Positions 1 through 9,166 of a DNA stretch of 64,000 nucleotides are shown piece by piece. The notes beneath the pieces were generated by a model. It did no database searches, had not been told where the DNA came from, and saw only the letters and a program-made list of their open reading frames with translations. The position numbers and the translations under genes are program-made. The first letter of the stretch is position 1. The number at the start of each line of letters is the position of its first letter. Where the stretch lies: the NCBI RefSeq assembly GCF_041200175.1, contig NZ_CP165727.1:5335501-5399500 (forward strand). The letters run 5' to 3'. The DNA comes from Streptomyces sp. R33. Its GTDB lineage: Bacteria > Actinomycetota > Actinomycetes > Streptomycetales > Streptomycetaceae.

Positions 1-751
1 GGTGCGCCGAGTCGGCGAACACCAGCGCGACCAGCATGTCGTTCCACACCCACAGGAACTGGAAGATGGCGAGCGAGGCGATCGCGGGCGCGCCCAGCGG
101 CAGCACCACCTTGGTGAACAGCCGCAGTTCGCCCGCGCCGTCGAGGCGGGCCGCCTCCAGCAGCTCGCGCGGGATCTGCGCGAAGAAGTTGCGCAGCAGG
201 AACACGGCGAACGGCAGCCCGAACGCGGTGTGGAACAGGACCACCCCGGCCGTGGTCCCGAACAGCCCTATGGCGCCGAACAGTTCCGATACCGGGATCA
301 GCGCCACCTGCACCGGGACGACGAGCAGCCCCACCACGATCAGGAACAGCCAGTCCCGGCCCGGGAAGTCCAGCCAGGCGAAGGCGTATCCGGCGAGCGA
401 ACCCAGGACGACCACGAGCAGGGTCGCCGGGACCGTGATGGCCACCGTGATGAGCAGGGCGTTCGTGATGGTGTCGTTGGCCAGCAGCCGCTCGTAGTTG
501 TCGGCCGTCAGCCGCGTCGGCGCGGTCAGCGCCTGCCACCAGCCGCCCTTGTTCAGGTCGGTGGGGGAGAGGAGGGAGGAGATCAGCAGCCCGAGGGTGG
601 GCAGCAGCCAGAACAGCGCGGCCAGCACCAGGAACACGCGGACGGCCCCCGAGGCCGCGCCGGCCGCGAGCCGGCCGGCCCGCGCACCGGCGCGGGGAAC
701 GGGGCGGGCACCGGCACGTTCTCCCGGGCGGGCCTGGGCGGAGGCGCTCAT
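1..751 (-). CDS. Carbohydrate ABC transporter permease (MalG-like), 3' end outside window
   Basis: Inner-membrane permease of a sugar importer, binding-protein-dependent type. The visible 250 residues start with an Ala/Arg-rich cytoplasmic tail, a first hydrophobic segment (VFLVLAALFWLLPTLGLLI), and further membrane segments. The EAA loop that docks on the ATPase reads ELLEAARLDGAGELRLFTKV, as expected for the second (MalG/LacG) permease. The start codon overlaps the stop of the upstream permease gene in an ATGA junction, so the two are translationally coupled. The C-terminus lies beyond the window. No ATPase gene is visible, which is usual in Streptomyces where the shared ATPase MsiK serves many importers (established knowledge). 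Substrate cannot be read from the sequence. Confidence 0.9.
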   Translation of the reverse strand, partial: MSASAQARPGERAGARPVPRAGARAGRLAAGAASGAVRVFLVLAALFWLLPTLGLLISSLLSPTDLNKGGWWQALTAPTRLTADNYERLLANDTITNALLITVAITVPATLLVVVLGSLAGYAFAWLDFPGRDWLFLIVVGLLVVPVQVALIPVSELFGAIGLFGTTAGVVLFHTAFGLPFAVFLLRNFFAQIPRELLEAARLDGAGELRLFTKVVLPLGAPAIASLAIFQFLWVWNDMLVALVFADSAH

Positions 752-2100
752 CGGGAACCCTCCTTCCGCAGCCTGCGGATGTTGTAGAGCATGACCGGGA
801 CCACCAGCGCCAGCAGCAGTACGGCGATGGCGCTGCCCAGCCCCGGATCGGCGTCGGTGCCGAAGGAGGTGCGGTACAGCTGGAGGGCGAGCACGTTCGC
901 GTCGTCCTGCACCGAGCCCGGAGCGATCACGAAGACCAGGTCGAAGATCTTCATCACGTTGATGACGAGGGTGACGAGGACGACCGCCAGCACGGGCGCC
1001 AGCAGCGGCACCGTGACCCGGCGGAACACCTGCCACTCGTTCGCCCCGTCCACCCGCGCCGCCTCCAGCAGCTCCCGCGGTACGGCGGCAAGCCCGGCCC
1101 CGATCAGCACCATCGCGAAACCGGCCCACATCCAGACGTACGCCCCGATCACCGCCGGGGTCACCAGCGTCGGGCCGAGCCACTCCACCCCCGCGTACGC
1201 CTCCCGGAAGTTCGACGCCGGCAGCCGCAGCAGGGCTCCGTCGGCCTTCGCGGACAGGGTGAAGGTGCCGTCGGCGCGGGCCGTGGCCGAGTCGACCACC
1301 TTGCCGTCCTTGACCGCCTCGATCCGCATCCCCGCGAAGCCGGACTCGGTCGGGTCGACGCCGTTCGTCCGGCCGCCGCCGCCCCGGGTGAAGTCCTGCC
1401 AGGCCGTTCCGGTGACCTTGCCGGGGTCGGCGGGCGCGGCCCGGGCCGTACGGGTCCCTTCGGGCAGGTCCTCCGGAGCCACGCCGACCAGCGGGAGCAG
1501 CACCGGTACGCCCGCCCGTACGGGATCCCGGGTGGTGAAGCCGCCCGCGGCGGCTCCGGCGGCCGGGACCAGCGGGGAGTCGCGGCCCGGACGGGCCTTG
1601 GGGAAGGCGGAGGACTCCGCGAAGGTGTCGTGGACCCCGACCCAGACCGCGTTCGCGACCCCCCGGTCGGGGTCGTGGTCGTACACGAGCCGGAAGATGA
1701 TGCCCGCCGCCAGCATCGAGATCGCCATCGGCATGAACACGAGCAGCTTGAACGCCGTGCCCCAGCGCACCCGTTCGGTGAGCACCGCGAAGATCAGGCC
1801 GAGGGCGGTGGCCGTGGTCGGCGCCAGCACCACCCACAGCGCCGTGTTCTTCAGGGCCGTGCGGATCGTGTCGTCGTGCAGGATCTCCTGGTAGTTGCCG
1901 CCGCCCACGAACGTGTCGCCGGAGCGGTCGAAGAAGCTGCGGTAGACCGAATAGCCGATGGGGTGCACGACGAGCGCGCCGAGCAGCACCAGGGCGGGCA
2001 GGAGGAACGCCGCCGCGACGATGCGGCGGCGCCGGGCCTCCGAGGACCGTGAAGCCGAGGGGGGTATGGCCTGGGTGGGCGCGGTGGCCTTGGCTGCCAC
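748..2100 (-). CDS. Carbohydrate ABC transporter permease (MalF-like) with a large extracytoplasmic insert
   Basis: First permease of the sugar importer, 450 residues against about 300 for most relatives. Hydrophobic segments are seen near residues 28-48, 85-107 and 117-140. Then comes a polar insert of about 165 residues (roughly 145-310) before the next membrane segment (around 312-340) and the EAA loop ELLEAARVDGANEWQVFRRV (343-362). The insert lies at the position of the P2 loop of E. coli MalF and contains a beta-rich stretch (GMRIEAVKDGKVVDSATARA) that looks like a small Ig-like or carboxypeptidase-regulatory-like fold; that fold guess is inference. It is 4 nt downstream of the binding-protein gene and overlaps the next permease by 4 nt, so all three form one operon. 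Confidence 0.9.
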   Translation of the reverse strand: MAAKATAPTQAIPPSASRSSEARRRRIVAAAFLLPALVLLGALVVHPIGYSVYRSFFDRSGDTFVGGGNYQEILHDDTIRTALKNTALWVVLAPTTATALGLIFAVLTERVRWGTAFKLLVFMPMAISMLAAGIIFRLVYDHDPDRGVANAVWVGVHDTFAESSAFPKARPGRDSPLVPAAGAAAGGFTTRDPVRAGVPVLLPLVGVAPEDLPEGTRTARAAPADPGKVTGTAWQDFTRGGGGRTNGVDPTESGFAGMRIEAVKDGKVVDSATARADGTFTLSAKADGALLRLPASNFREAYAGVEWLGPTLVTPAVIGAYVWMWAGFAMVLIGAGLAAVPRELLEAARVDGANEWQVFRRVTVPLLAPVLAVVLVTLVINVMKIFDLVFVIAPGSVQDDANVLALQLYRTSFGTDADPGLGSAIAVLLLALVVPVMLYNIRRLRKEGSR

Positions 2101-2104
2101 GGGA

Positions 2105-3493
2105 TCAGTTCCCGTAGGCCTTGGCCGCGTCCGCCTCCAGTCTGGCCTGGATGCCCGCCACGTCCGACGGGTTCGCCAGGAAGTCCTGCAGCGCCTTCCA
2201 CTCGCCCGCGCCCGGGGTCCCGCCGAACGCCGCCGGAGCCTGGTCCGACATGTCGAAGCGGAAGTCGTCGCCCGCCGCGATCAGGGCCTTGGCGATGTTC
2301 CGCTGGATGTCGTTCGGATAGGCCTTCGTGTCGACCGACTTGTTCGGGGAGACGAAACCGCCCTCGCGGGCCTGGATCTCCGCCGCGTCCGGTGAGGCCA
2401 GGAACGTCAGCAGCGCCTGCGCCCCGGCCGACGGCTTCAGCGCGACCGCGACGTCACCGCCCGAGACCACCGGCGCCTTGCCGCCGACCGCCGGGAACGG
2501 GAAGACGAGGGCGTCCTCGCCCACCTTCGCCTCGGTCTGCGCGATGTTCACCGCCACGAAGTCGCCCTCGAAGACCATCGCGGCCGCCGGCCGGCCGCCC
2601 CCGGTGAAGGTCTGCGTCACCGACTTCGGGAACTCGGTGGCCAGCGCCCCGCTCGGGCCGCCCGCCAGGAAGTCCTTGCGCCCGAACAGCTCGCCGAGGG
2701 TGGTCAGCGCCTGCTTGACGCTGTCGTCCGTCCACTTGATCTGGTGCTTGGCGAGCTGGTCGTACTTCTGCGGGCCCGCCTGCGAGAGGTAGACGTTCTC
2801 GAACCAGTCCGTCAGGGTCCAGCCGTCCGCACCGGCCACCGAGACGGCCGGGGTACCGGACGCGGAGAGGGTGTCGGCCGCGGTCAGCAGCTCCTTCCAG
2901 GTCTTCGGCGGCTGCACGCCCGCCGCCTCGAAGGCCTTCGCGTTGTACCAGACCAGCGACTTGTTGGCGGCCTTGTAGTACACCCCGTACTGGGTGCCGT
3001 CGACCGCGCCGAGCTTCTTCCAGCCGTCCGAGTAGTTCTTGTCGAGCTGCGCCTTGGCCTCCGGGCCGACGGGCTGCACCCACTTGTTCTGCACCGCCGA
3101 GACCAGGGCCCCGACCTGCGGCAGCAGCGCCACGTCCGGCGGCTGGCCGCCCGCGATCTTCGTACCGAGGAAGGTGACGATCGGGTCCTGGGCCGGGACG
3201 AAGGTGACCGTGGCACCCGTCCGCTTCTCGAACTCCTTCAGGACCTTCGTGAAGTTCGCCTGCTCCGGCCCCGTCCAGACCGCCGCGACCTCCAACTTCT
3301 CGCCGTTCAGCTTCGGTAATTCCACCCGCTGCCCGGCCGTGGACGCCTCACCGCCCTTCGGCGGGCCGTCCTTCTTGTCCCCGCCGTCCCCGCACGCGCT
3401 CAGCGCGAGGGCGCCCGCGGCCGCCAGTGCCGTCCAGGCGGCGGCGTGGCTGCTTCTACGGTTCGTCGTACGGCTCGTTCCCTGCCTGCGCAT
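2105..3493 (-). CDS. Sugar ABC transporter substrate-binding lipoprotein
   Basis: Extracellular solute-binding protein, family 1 (MalE-like), 462 residues. The chosen ATG is preceded by GGGGGC about 9 nt upstream; a longer frame exists but its extra N-terminus does not look like a signal peptide. The N-terminus has Arg residues, a hydrophobic run (AAAWTALAAAGALALSAC) and a lipobox LSAC with Cys34 as lipid anchor. After it comes the typical two-lobed binding-protein sequence (for example VWYNAKAFEAAGV and GGDVAVALK). It is the first gene of the operon with the two permeases that follow. The substrate is probably an oligosaccharide by family, but nothing here decides which. Confidence 0.93.
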   Translation of the reverse strand: MRRQGTSRTTNRRSSHAAAWTALAAAGALALSACGDGGDKKDGPPKGGEASTAGQRVELPKLNGEKLEVAAVWTGPEQANFTKVLKEFEKRTGATVTFVPAQDPIVTFLGTKIAGGQPPDVALLPQVGALVSAVQNKWVQPVGPEAKAQLDKNYSDGWKKLGAVDGTQYGVYYKAANKSLVWYNAKAFEAAGVQPPKTWKELLTAADTLSASGTPAVSVAGADGWTLTDWFENVYLSQAGPQKYDQLAKHQIKWTDDSVKQALTTLGELFGRKDFLAGGPSGALATEFPKSVTQTFTGGGRPAAAMVFEGDFVAVNIAQTEAKVGEDALVFPFPAVGGKAPVVSGGDVAVALKPSAGAQALLTFLASPDAAEIQAREGGFVSPNKSVDTKAYPNDIQRNIAKALIAAGDDFRFDMSDQAPAAFGGTPGAGEWKALQDFLANPSDVAGIQARLEADAAKAYGN

Positions 3494-3610
3494 GGCTCTG
3501 CCCCCGATGCCCGTGGTGTGACTGGTCCCACAAGGTCTACGCCGAGCCGCGCACCCCCGCAATACCGCCTCAGCCGTGTCGCCGCGTGTCGCGGGGTCGG
3601 GGTTCGGGGC

Positions 3611-6600
3611 TCACGGCGCCGGGGCGGCCGGCGGGGCGGGCGGGAAAAGCACGGGTATCGCCGAGACCAGGTGCGAGGCCCGGTCCAGGGCGCTCGCCAG
3701 CAGCGCCAGGTCGGTGGGCCCGTTGCCCAGCTCGCGCACGGGCCGGCGGGCCGGAGGATCGCCCATCCGCTCCCACTCCACCGGCACCACGGTCGGCCGC
3801 TGCGTCGCCGTCCGCGGGATCCGGCCGGTCACCCGGCCGGCCTGGAACGGGACCGTCCGCCCGTCCGCGTACCGCAGCAGGCCGCGGCCGGGACCCGGCT
3901 GGTCGGGGGCGTCCAGATCGATCCGCAGCGGCTTCGAACGGGACAGCTCGCTGTCGGCCGTACGGTCCGGGCGGGCGCTGGCCGCCACCAGGTGCACGCC
4001 GAGCCGGGCGCCGTCGCGGGCCACCGCGTCCAGCGCCCGGACGACGGAGCCGGCGGCGGGGCGGCCCGTACTGCCGAGCCCCGGCGCGACCAGCGCGTCG
4101 AAGTCGTCCACGAGCACCACCAGCCGGGGCAGCGGGCTCGGCCCGGCGGGCTCGGTGCGCGGGGCGGCCGTGCGCAGCCGGAGCGTGCCCGTGCGCTGCG
4201 GGTCGAGGTCGCCGAGCAGCTCGCCGGGGCCGGGCCGGCGCGGCGAGACCATCCGGTGGGACACCTCGTGCCGGGCGTGCCACTCGGCGAACGGAACCCC
4301 GTCCAGGAGCTCGGCCCGGCGCTTCAGCTCGGCGCCGAGGGCCTGCGCGAACTCCCGCATCCGGACGGGGTCGCAGGCCACGAGGTGGGCGGCGACGTGC
4401 GGGAGCTCGGTGCAGGGCTGCAGCCCGTCGCCGCGCTCGCCGCCGGCCCCGTCCAGCAGGACCAGGCCCAGCCGGTCGGGCCGGGCGGCCGCGGAGAGGG
4501 AGGCGGCCACCGACCGCAGGAGCTCGGTACGGCCGCTGCCGGCGGGCCCCTCGACGAGGAGGTGCGGACCGTCCTGTACGAGCTCGGCCCCGACCGGCCC
4601 GCGGCGCCCGCTGCCGAGCACGAGCTCGGCGCGGCCGCCCACCTCCTGCCCCTGGTCGGTGGCGGCGGCCCAACGGGCCATCAGGGAGGCCGGGGTGGCC
4701 CGGGCCAGCCCCAACTCGTCCAGCAGGCGTGCGCTGTTCGGCAGCGCGGCGGCGACGGCCCGCCGGGGCGCGGCGGGGGAGGGCTCTGCGCGCAGCGGGG
4801 CCAGGGCCCGGGCGAACCGCTCGGCCCAGGCCGCGGAGACGGCGTCGGCGGTGGCGGTGGTACCGGGCGGGACCGGCTTGCCGCCCGTCACCGTGAACGT
4901 CCGTACGGTCGTGGCCACATCGCCGCTGAGCAGGGCGACCGCCCCGCAGTCCCGGAAGGCGGGGCTGCTCGCGCAGGCGGCTTCGTACGTCTCGGCGAGC
5001 GGGGAGGCGGGCGTGGCGGCCGGGGTCTCGGCCAGCACGAGGACGTGGATCCCGGCGGCCGGCCCGTGCGAGGCGAGCCGGCCGGTGATGTCGCGCAGCG
5101 CCCCGGAGCCGGGATCGCCGTCGACGACGAGGAGCGTGTACGGGCCCTGGTGGGCGTCCGCGGCTTCGCGGACGCTGCCGGGGTCGGCGGCGGCCCAGTG
5201 CGTGCCGAGGGGACTGTCGTCGAGGCGGCGGGTCAGCTCACCGGTACGGGCGGTGGCCTGGTCGCGGTCGTACGCGAGGAGCAGCCGGCAGTCCTGGCCG
5301 TGCGCGGCGCGCACGTGCGGCAGCCAGCCGAGCCACCCCCAGTCGCCGCGCCGCTCGGCGACACCGCGCGCCCGGTCGGCGGCGAGGAGCACGATCTCCA
5401 GCTCGCCGGGCGCGTGCAGCCCGGCGAGCTGGGCGACGACGGACCGGGCGACCCCGGTCAGTCGCGCACGGGGCCCGGCGATGCCGAGCGAGCCGACGTC
5501 CTGGAACGCGATCCGGCTGCCGGCCCCGAGGCCGACGTCGAGCTGCCCCCGGGGACGGGACCACAACCGCCGGGTCGGCCCGAGCGCGGCCAGCAGCAGC
5601 GCGGCAGGATCGTCGGCGTCGGGCACGGCGGCCACGGCCGCCTCGGCGATTGCACTCCCGTACGCGGGCCCCTCGTCGCCCCGGACCCACTTCCGCGCCC
5701 AGGCCCCGATGCCCCGCCGGAGCCCTCCGCGCTGTTCACCCCCGGCCCGCTCCCCGCCGGACCCCTCCTGCCCGCCCGCGCCGGGTTCGGCTGCGCCCCG
5801 TGCGGCGCCGGGGGAGCCGTGCGCCGCCGCGGCCCGACCGGCCTGGTCGGCGCCGGGCGTGCCGATGTGCAGGCCCGTGCCCGAAGCGGCCCCGGAGGGC
5901 CCGCCGGGCGCCGAGCCCGGGCGGGATCCGGCTGCGCCGCCCCACCCGGTGCCGCCGGCGCCGGCCCGGCCCTCGCCGGACGGTGTCCCGTGCGCCGGGC
6001 CGTGTTCTGCTCCGTCGGTCCGGCCCGGCCCGGACGGCCGGCCGGAGGTCCGGTCGGCGCCGGGGGCGCCGTGCTGTGCGCCGGCCTCGGCGGACCGTCC
6101 CGCGCCGGAACGCCCCGCGTCGGGGCCGGCCTCGCCGGAGGTGTCCCGGGGCGGGCCGGCCAGGGAGAGGTGGCCCTCCAGGTCCGGGACGACGGGGAGC
6201 GGGGACGCCGCGTCGGGAGCCAGGCGGAGGGTCGATTCCCCGATGCGGAGCAGCGCACCCGGCGGCAGCGCCACCGGCTGCGCCCCGACCACCGCACCGT
6301 CCACCGTCGTGCCGTTCGTCGAGTTCAGGTCGGCCACCGCCACCCGCCCGTCCGGCATCACCGTCACCGCGCAGTGCAGCCGCGACACGTCCGGGTCGTC
6401 CAGCGGGACATCGGCGTCGGCCGAGCGCCCGATCCGGATCGCCCCGGGGTGCAGCAGGTGCACCCCGCCCGCATCCGGGCCCGCCACCACGTGCAGCTGC
6501 GCGCCGTCCGTGCCGTCCGGCAGGACGTCCGGCACCGGCGCGTGCAGCCCCAGCACCGCCCCGTCCACGAGCGGCGGCTCACCGAGCACCCGCCGCTGGA

Positions 6601-6790
6601 GGTCGAGCCGCTCCGTACCGGCGTACAGCACGACCGTGCCGCCGGTGTCGGGTCCGCCGACGGTCGCCGCCAGGCCGGAGGCCACGGCGGCGAGGGCGGT
6701 GCCCACGGGCGCGGTGACGAGCACGTCACAGCCGGCGGGCGCGGTCTGGTGGCCGCTGCGCGACCCAAGGACGGTCAGCCGGATCTGCAT
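3611..6790 (-). CDS. FHA domain - FtsK/SpoIIIE-type ATPase
   Basis: 1059-residue protein. An FHA phosphothreonine-binding domain lies near 118-190 (IRIGRS, SRLH and NSTNGT, the three signature patches). It is followed by a long Gly/Ala/Pro-rich linker (about 195-390) and an FtsK/SpoIIIE-like region with Walker A GPAGSGRTE near residue 745 and Walker B LVVLVDDFDAL. The Walker A Lys is Arg here (GSGRT), so ATP hydrolysis may be impaired. The FtsK half resembles the EccC ATPases of type VII secretion more than DNA translocases, but no membrane segments are obvious. It is divergent from two Ser/Thr kinases, so the FHA domain plausibly reads threonines phosphorylated by them (inference). Start chosen at MQIRLTVLG, with purine-rich AGAAGGGA upstream. 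Confidence 0.85.
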   Translation of the reverse strand: MQIRLTVLGSRSGHQTAPAGCDVLVTAPVGTALAAVASGLAATVGGPDTGGTVVLYAGTERLDLQRRVLGEPPLVDGAVLGLHAPVPDVLPDGTDGAQLHVVAGPDAGGVHLLHPGAIRIGRSADADVPLDDPDVSRLHCAVTVMPDGRVAVADLNSTNGTTVDGAVVGAQPVALPPGALLRIGESTLRLAPDAASPLPVVPDLEGHLSLAGPPRDTSGEAGPDAGRSGAGRSAEAGAQHGAPGADRTSGRPSGPGRTDGAEHGPAHGTPSGEGRAGAGGTGWGGAAGSRPGSAPGGPSGAASGTGLHIGTPGADQAGRAAAAHGSPGAARGAAEPGAGGQEGSGGERAGGEQRGGLRRGIGAWARKWVRGDEGPAYGSAIAEAAVAAVPDADDPAALLLAALGPTRRLWSRPRGQLDVGLGAGSRIAFQDVGSLGIAGPRARLTGVARSVVAQLAGLHAPGELEIVLLAADRARGVAERRGDWGWLGWLPHVRAAHGQDCRLLLAYDRDQATARTGELTRRLDDSPLGTHWAAADPGSVREAADAHQGPYTLLVVDGDPGSGALRDITGRLASHGPAAGIHVLVLAETPAATPASPLAETYEAACASSPAFRDCGAVALLSGDVATTVRTFTVTGGKPVPPGTTATADAVSAAWAERFARALAPLRAEPSPAAPRRAVAAALPNSARLLDELGLARATPASLMARWAAATDQGQEVGGRAELVLGSGRRGPVGAELVQDGPHLLVEGPAGSGRTELLRSVAASLSAAARPDRLGLVLLDGAGGERGDGLQPCTELPHVAAHLVACDPVRMREFAQALGAELKRRAELLDGVPFAEWHARHEVSHRMVSPRRPGPGELLGDLDPQRTGTLRLRTAAPRTEPAGPSPLPRLVVLVDDFDALVAPGLGSTGRPAAGSVVRALDAVARDGARLGVHLVAASARPDRTADSELSRSKPLRIDLDAPDQPGPGRGLLRYADGRTVPFQAGRVTGRIPRTATQRPTVVPVEWERMGDPPARRPVRELGNGPTDLALLASALDRASHLVSAIPVLFPPAPPAAPAP

Positions 6791-7137
6791 CGCCGTCAGC
6801 GGTCCCTTCTGCGCGGTGCGCGGTGCGTGCGCCCGGCAGGGGTACGACGGGCGTGCCTGCCCGATCAACCCCCCACCCGGCACGGCGCGTCGTCCGGTCA
6901 GGTCTGCCCGGAAGGCGGGGCTCCCGTCCCGGCCGTTCCGTACGGGTGCATCCTCGCACCTGTCACGGACAACACGCCCGGCACCGGCCAATAAATGATC
7001 TTGAATGATCACACCCCTCGTCCACCCGGGGTGCGCATCCGGTCATACGAGCCGACGAAAGCCGAGGAAGGCCGGGGACCGCAGGGCAACCCCGGGGAAA
7101 ATCGCCCCCGGCATACCCCGCCAAACATCACTCTTCG

Positions 7138-7258
7138 TATATATGTGCGGCAACCAACCCCCGGCACCCCGCGTCTTCCCCGGGGACACCCCCTAGAGTG
7201 GGCCGGAAAACGAACCACGAAACGAACCACAGCAGGACGACAGCAGGGAGCGCGAGAC
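7138..7258 (+). promoter_or_regulatory. pkaA promoter region within the 468-bp divergent intergenic region
   Basis: The gap between the FHA-FtsK start (6790) and pkaA (7259) is unusually AT-rich for this genome. Two -10-like sequences face pkaA: TATATAT at 7138-7144 and TAGAGT at 7194-7199. A ribosome binding site AGGGAG (7245-7250) lies 8 nt before the GTG. Further upstream a 10-bp-spaced direct repeat AATGATC (6994-7000, 7004-7010) may be a regulator site. No gene is seen in the gap. Promoter assignment is by eye only. Confidence 0.5.
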
Positions 7259-9016
7259 GTGCGGCCAGTCGGCAGCAAGTACCTGCTCGAGGAGCCGCTC
7301 GGACGCGGCGCCACGGGCACCGTCTGGCGTGCCCGCCAGCGGGAGACCGCCGGCGCGGAGGCAGCCGTCGCCGGGCAGCCCGGCGAGACCGTGGCCATCA
7401 AGGTCCTCAAGGAGGAGCTGGCCCAGGACGCGGACATCGTCATGCGCTTCCTGCGGGAGCGCTCGGTCCTGCTGCGCCTGACGCACCAGAACATCGTGCG
7501 CACCCGCGACCTCGTCGTCGAGGGCGACCTCCTCGCCCTCGTCATGGACCTGATCGACGGCCCGGACCTGCACAAGTACATCCGGCAGAACGGCCCCTTC
7601 ACGCCGGTCGCGGCGAGCCTGCTGACCGCCCAGATCGCGGACGCGCTCGCCGCCAGCCACGCCGACGGCGTGGTCCACCGCGACCTGAAGCCCGCCAACG
7701 TCCTGCTGGACGAGCGCGGCGGCCAGATGAAGCCGATGCTCACCGACTTCGGCATCGCCCGCCTCGCCGACTCCCCGGGCCTGACCCGCACGCACGAGTT
7801 CGTCGGCACCCCCGCCTACGTCGCCCCCGAGTCCGCCGAGGGCCGCCCGCAGACCTCCGCCGTCGACGTCTACGGCGCCGGCATCCTGCTGTACGAACTG
7901 GTCACCGGACGCCCGCCGTTCGCCGGGGGCACCGCCCTCGAAGTGCTCCACCGCCACCTCAGCGAGGACCCACAGCGCCCGGCCAACGTGCCCGAGCCGC
8001 TCTGGATCGTCATCGAGCGCTGCCTGCGCAAGGAGCCGAACGAGCGCCCCAGCGCCGAGAACCTGGCCCGCGGACTGCGCGTGGTCGCCTCCGGCATCGG
8101 CGTGCACAGCGCCCCCTCCGAGGTGGAGGCGGCTCTCGGCGTCGGCGCGCTGCTCGCGCCCGACCCCTCGCCCGCTCCGGTCCCCGAGACCCCGGGCGGC
8201 GCCGCCGACCCGACCCAGGTGCTGCCCGGCCGTGCCGCCGCCGCGTCGCCGATGGGCGCGTACGACCCGAACGGCATGACCAGCGTACTCCCGCCGGTCG
8301 GCGCCGCCGACGCCACCTCGGTGCTGCCCAGCACGGGCGGCCCCGGCGCGGACCCGACCTCGGTCATGCCCCCGGTGCAGCAGCCGGACCAGCCGCACCC
8401 GTGGCAGTCGCAGATGCAGGCCGCGCGCGACCGCAACGAGCAGACGCAGATCCAGTACCTCGACCCGAGCGAGGACCCGCTGCGCCGGCGCCCGCAGCGC
8501 CAGGCACCCCCGCCGCCGCAGCAGCCCCCGCAGTACCGGCAGGGCCCGCCGCAGCAGCCGTACCAGCAGCAGCGCCCCCAGCCGCCGCAGTACCAGCAGC
8601 CTCCGCAGCAGCAGCCGTACTACCAGCCGCAGCCGCCGCCCCAGCAGTACCAGCAGCCGCAGCAGCCCCCGTACCAGCAGCAGCCCCCGCGGCAGCCCCA
8701 GCGCCAGGCGCCCCCGCAGCAGCAGCCTCCGCAGGCCCCGCCGCAGCGCGCGCCCCGGGAGCCGCGCGAGCCGCGTCGCCGCAGCGCCAACCCGGTCAAG
8801 ATCCCGGGCCTGGGCTGCCTCAAGGGCTGCCTGGTCCTGATCCTGCTGTTCGTCGTGGCGGGCTGGCTGGTCTGGGAGCTCACCCCGCTCCAGGAGTGGG
8901 TCGGCACCGGCAAGGGCTGGTGGGACCAGCTGTGGACCTGGGGCTCCGACATCGTCGACTGGGTCGGCGCGATCGGCGACGCCACGGGCGGCGGAACGGG
9001 CACCGGCACGCCCTGA
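7259..9016 (+). CDS. pkaA: Membrane-anchored Ser/Thr protein kinase PkaA
   Basis: Eukaryotic-type Ser/Thr kinase, 585 residues. The kinase domain starts close to the N-terminus: Gly-loop LGRGATGTVW (14-23), catalytic Lys48 (VAIKVL), HRDLKPAN (140-147, Asp142), DFG (163-165) and an APE motif. A low-complexity Pro/Gln-rich segment of about 110 residues follows, then one membrane helix (LVLILLFVVAGWLVWEL, about 522-540) and a short outside tail without PASTA repeats. GTG start chosen for its AGGGAG site and because it places the kinase domain at the N-terminus as in relatives. The pkaA-pkaB tandem is known from Streptomyces coelicolor; the name rests on that order and on motif content. Confidence 0.92.
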   Translation: MRPVGSKYLLEEPLGRGATGTVWRARQRETAGAEAAVAGQPGETVAIKVLKEELAQDADIVMRFLRERSVLLRLTHQNIVRTRDLVVEGDLLALVMDLIDGPDLHKYIRQNGPFTPVAASLLTAQIADALAASHADGVVHRDLKPANVLLDERGGQMKPMLTDFGIARLADSPGLTRTHEFVGTPAYVAPESAEGRPQTSAVDVYGAGILLYELVTGRPPFAGGTALEVLHRHLSEDPQRPANVPEPLWIVIERCLRKEPNERPSAENLARGLRVVASGIGVHSAPSEVEAALGVGALLAPDPSPAPVPETPGGAADPTQVLPGRAAAASPMGAYDPNGMTSVLPPVGAADATSVLPSTGGPGADPTSVMPPVQQPDQPHPWQSQMQAARDRNEQTQIQYLDPSEDPLRRRPQRQAPPPPQQPPQYRQGPPQQPYQQQRPQPPQYQQPPQQQPYYQPQPPPQQYQQPQQPPYQQQPPRQPQRQAPPQQQPPQAPPQRAPREPREPRRRSANPVKIPGLGCLKGCLVLILLFVVAGWLVWELTPLQEWVGTGKGWWDQLWTWGSDIVDWVGAIGDATGGGTGTGTP

Positions 9017-9166
9017 ACGGGGCCCTCGTAGCGCCGACTTCGTGGATTTGTCGACTTCTGGGACGTGATTTCGCCCCCAGAAGTGAAGGTCGCCGCGTTC
9101 CGGGGCGTCCAACCCCCACCCGGCCGCGTAGCTTTGGTGCGTACGCCAGCCGCTGAGGGAGCAGTC

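Noticed and set aside
3611..9016. Long open frames opposite to and overlapping the real genes (for example plus strand over the FHA-FtsK gene)
   Set aside because: Their translations are Arg/Pro/Gly-rich with no motifs; they result from extreme GC content at third codon positions.
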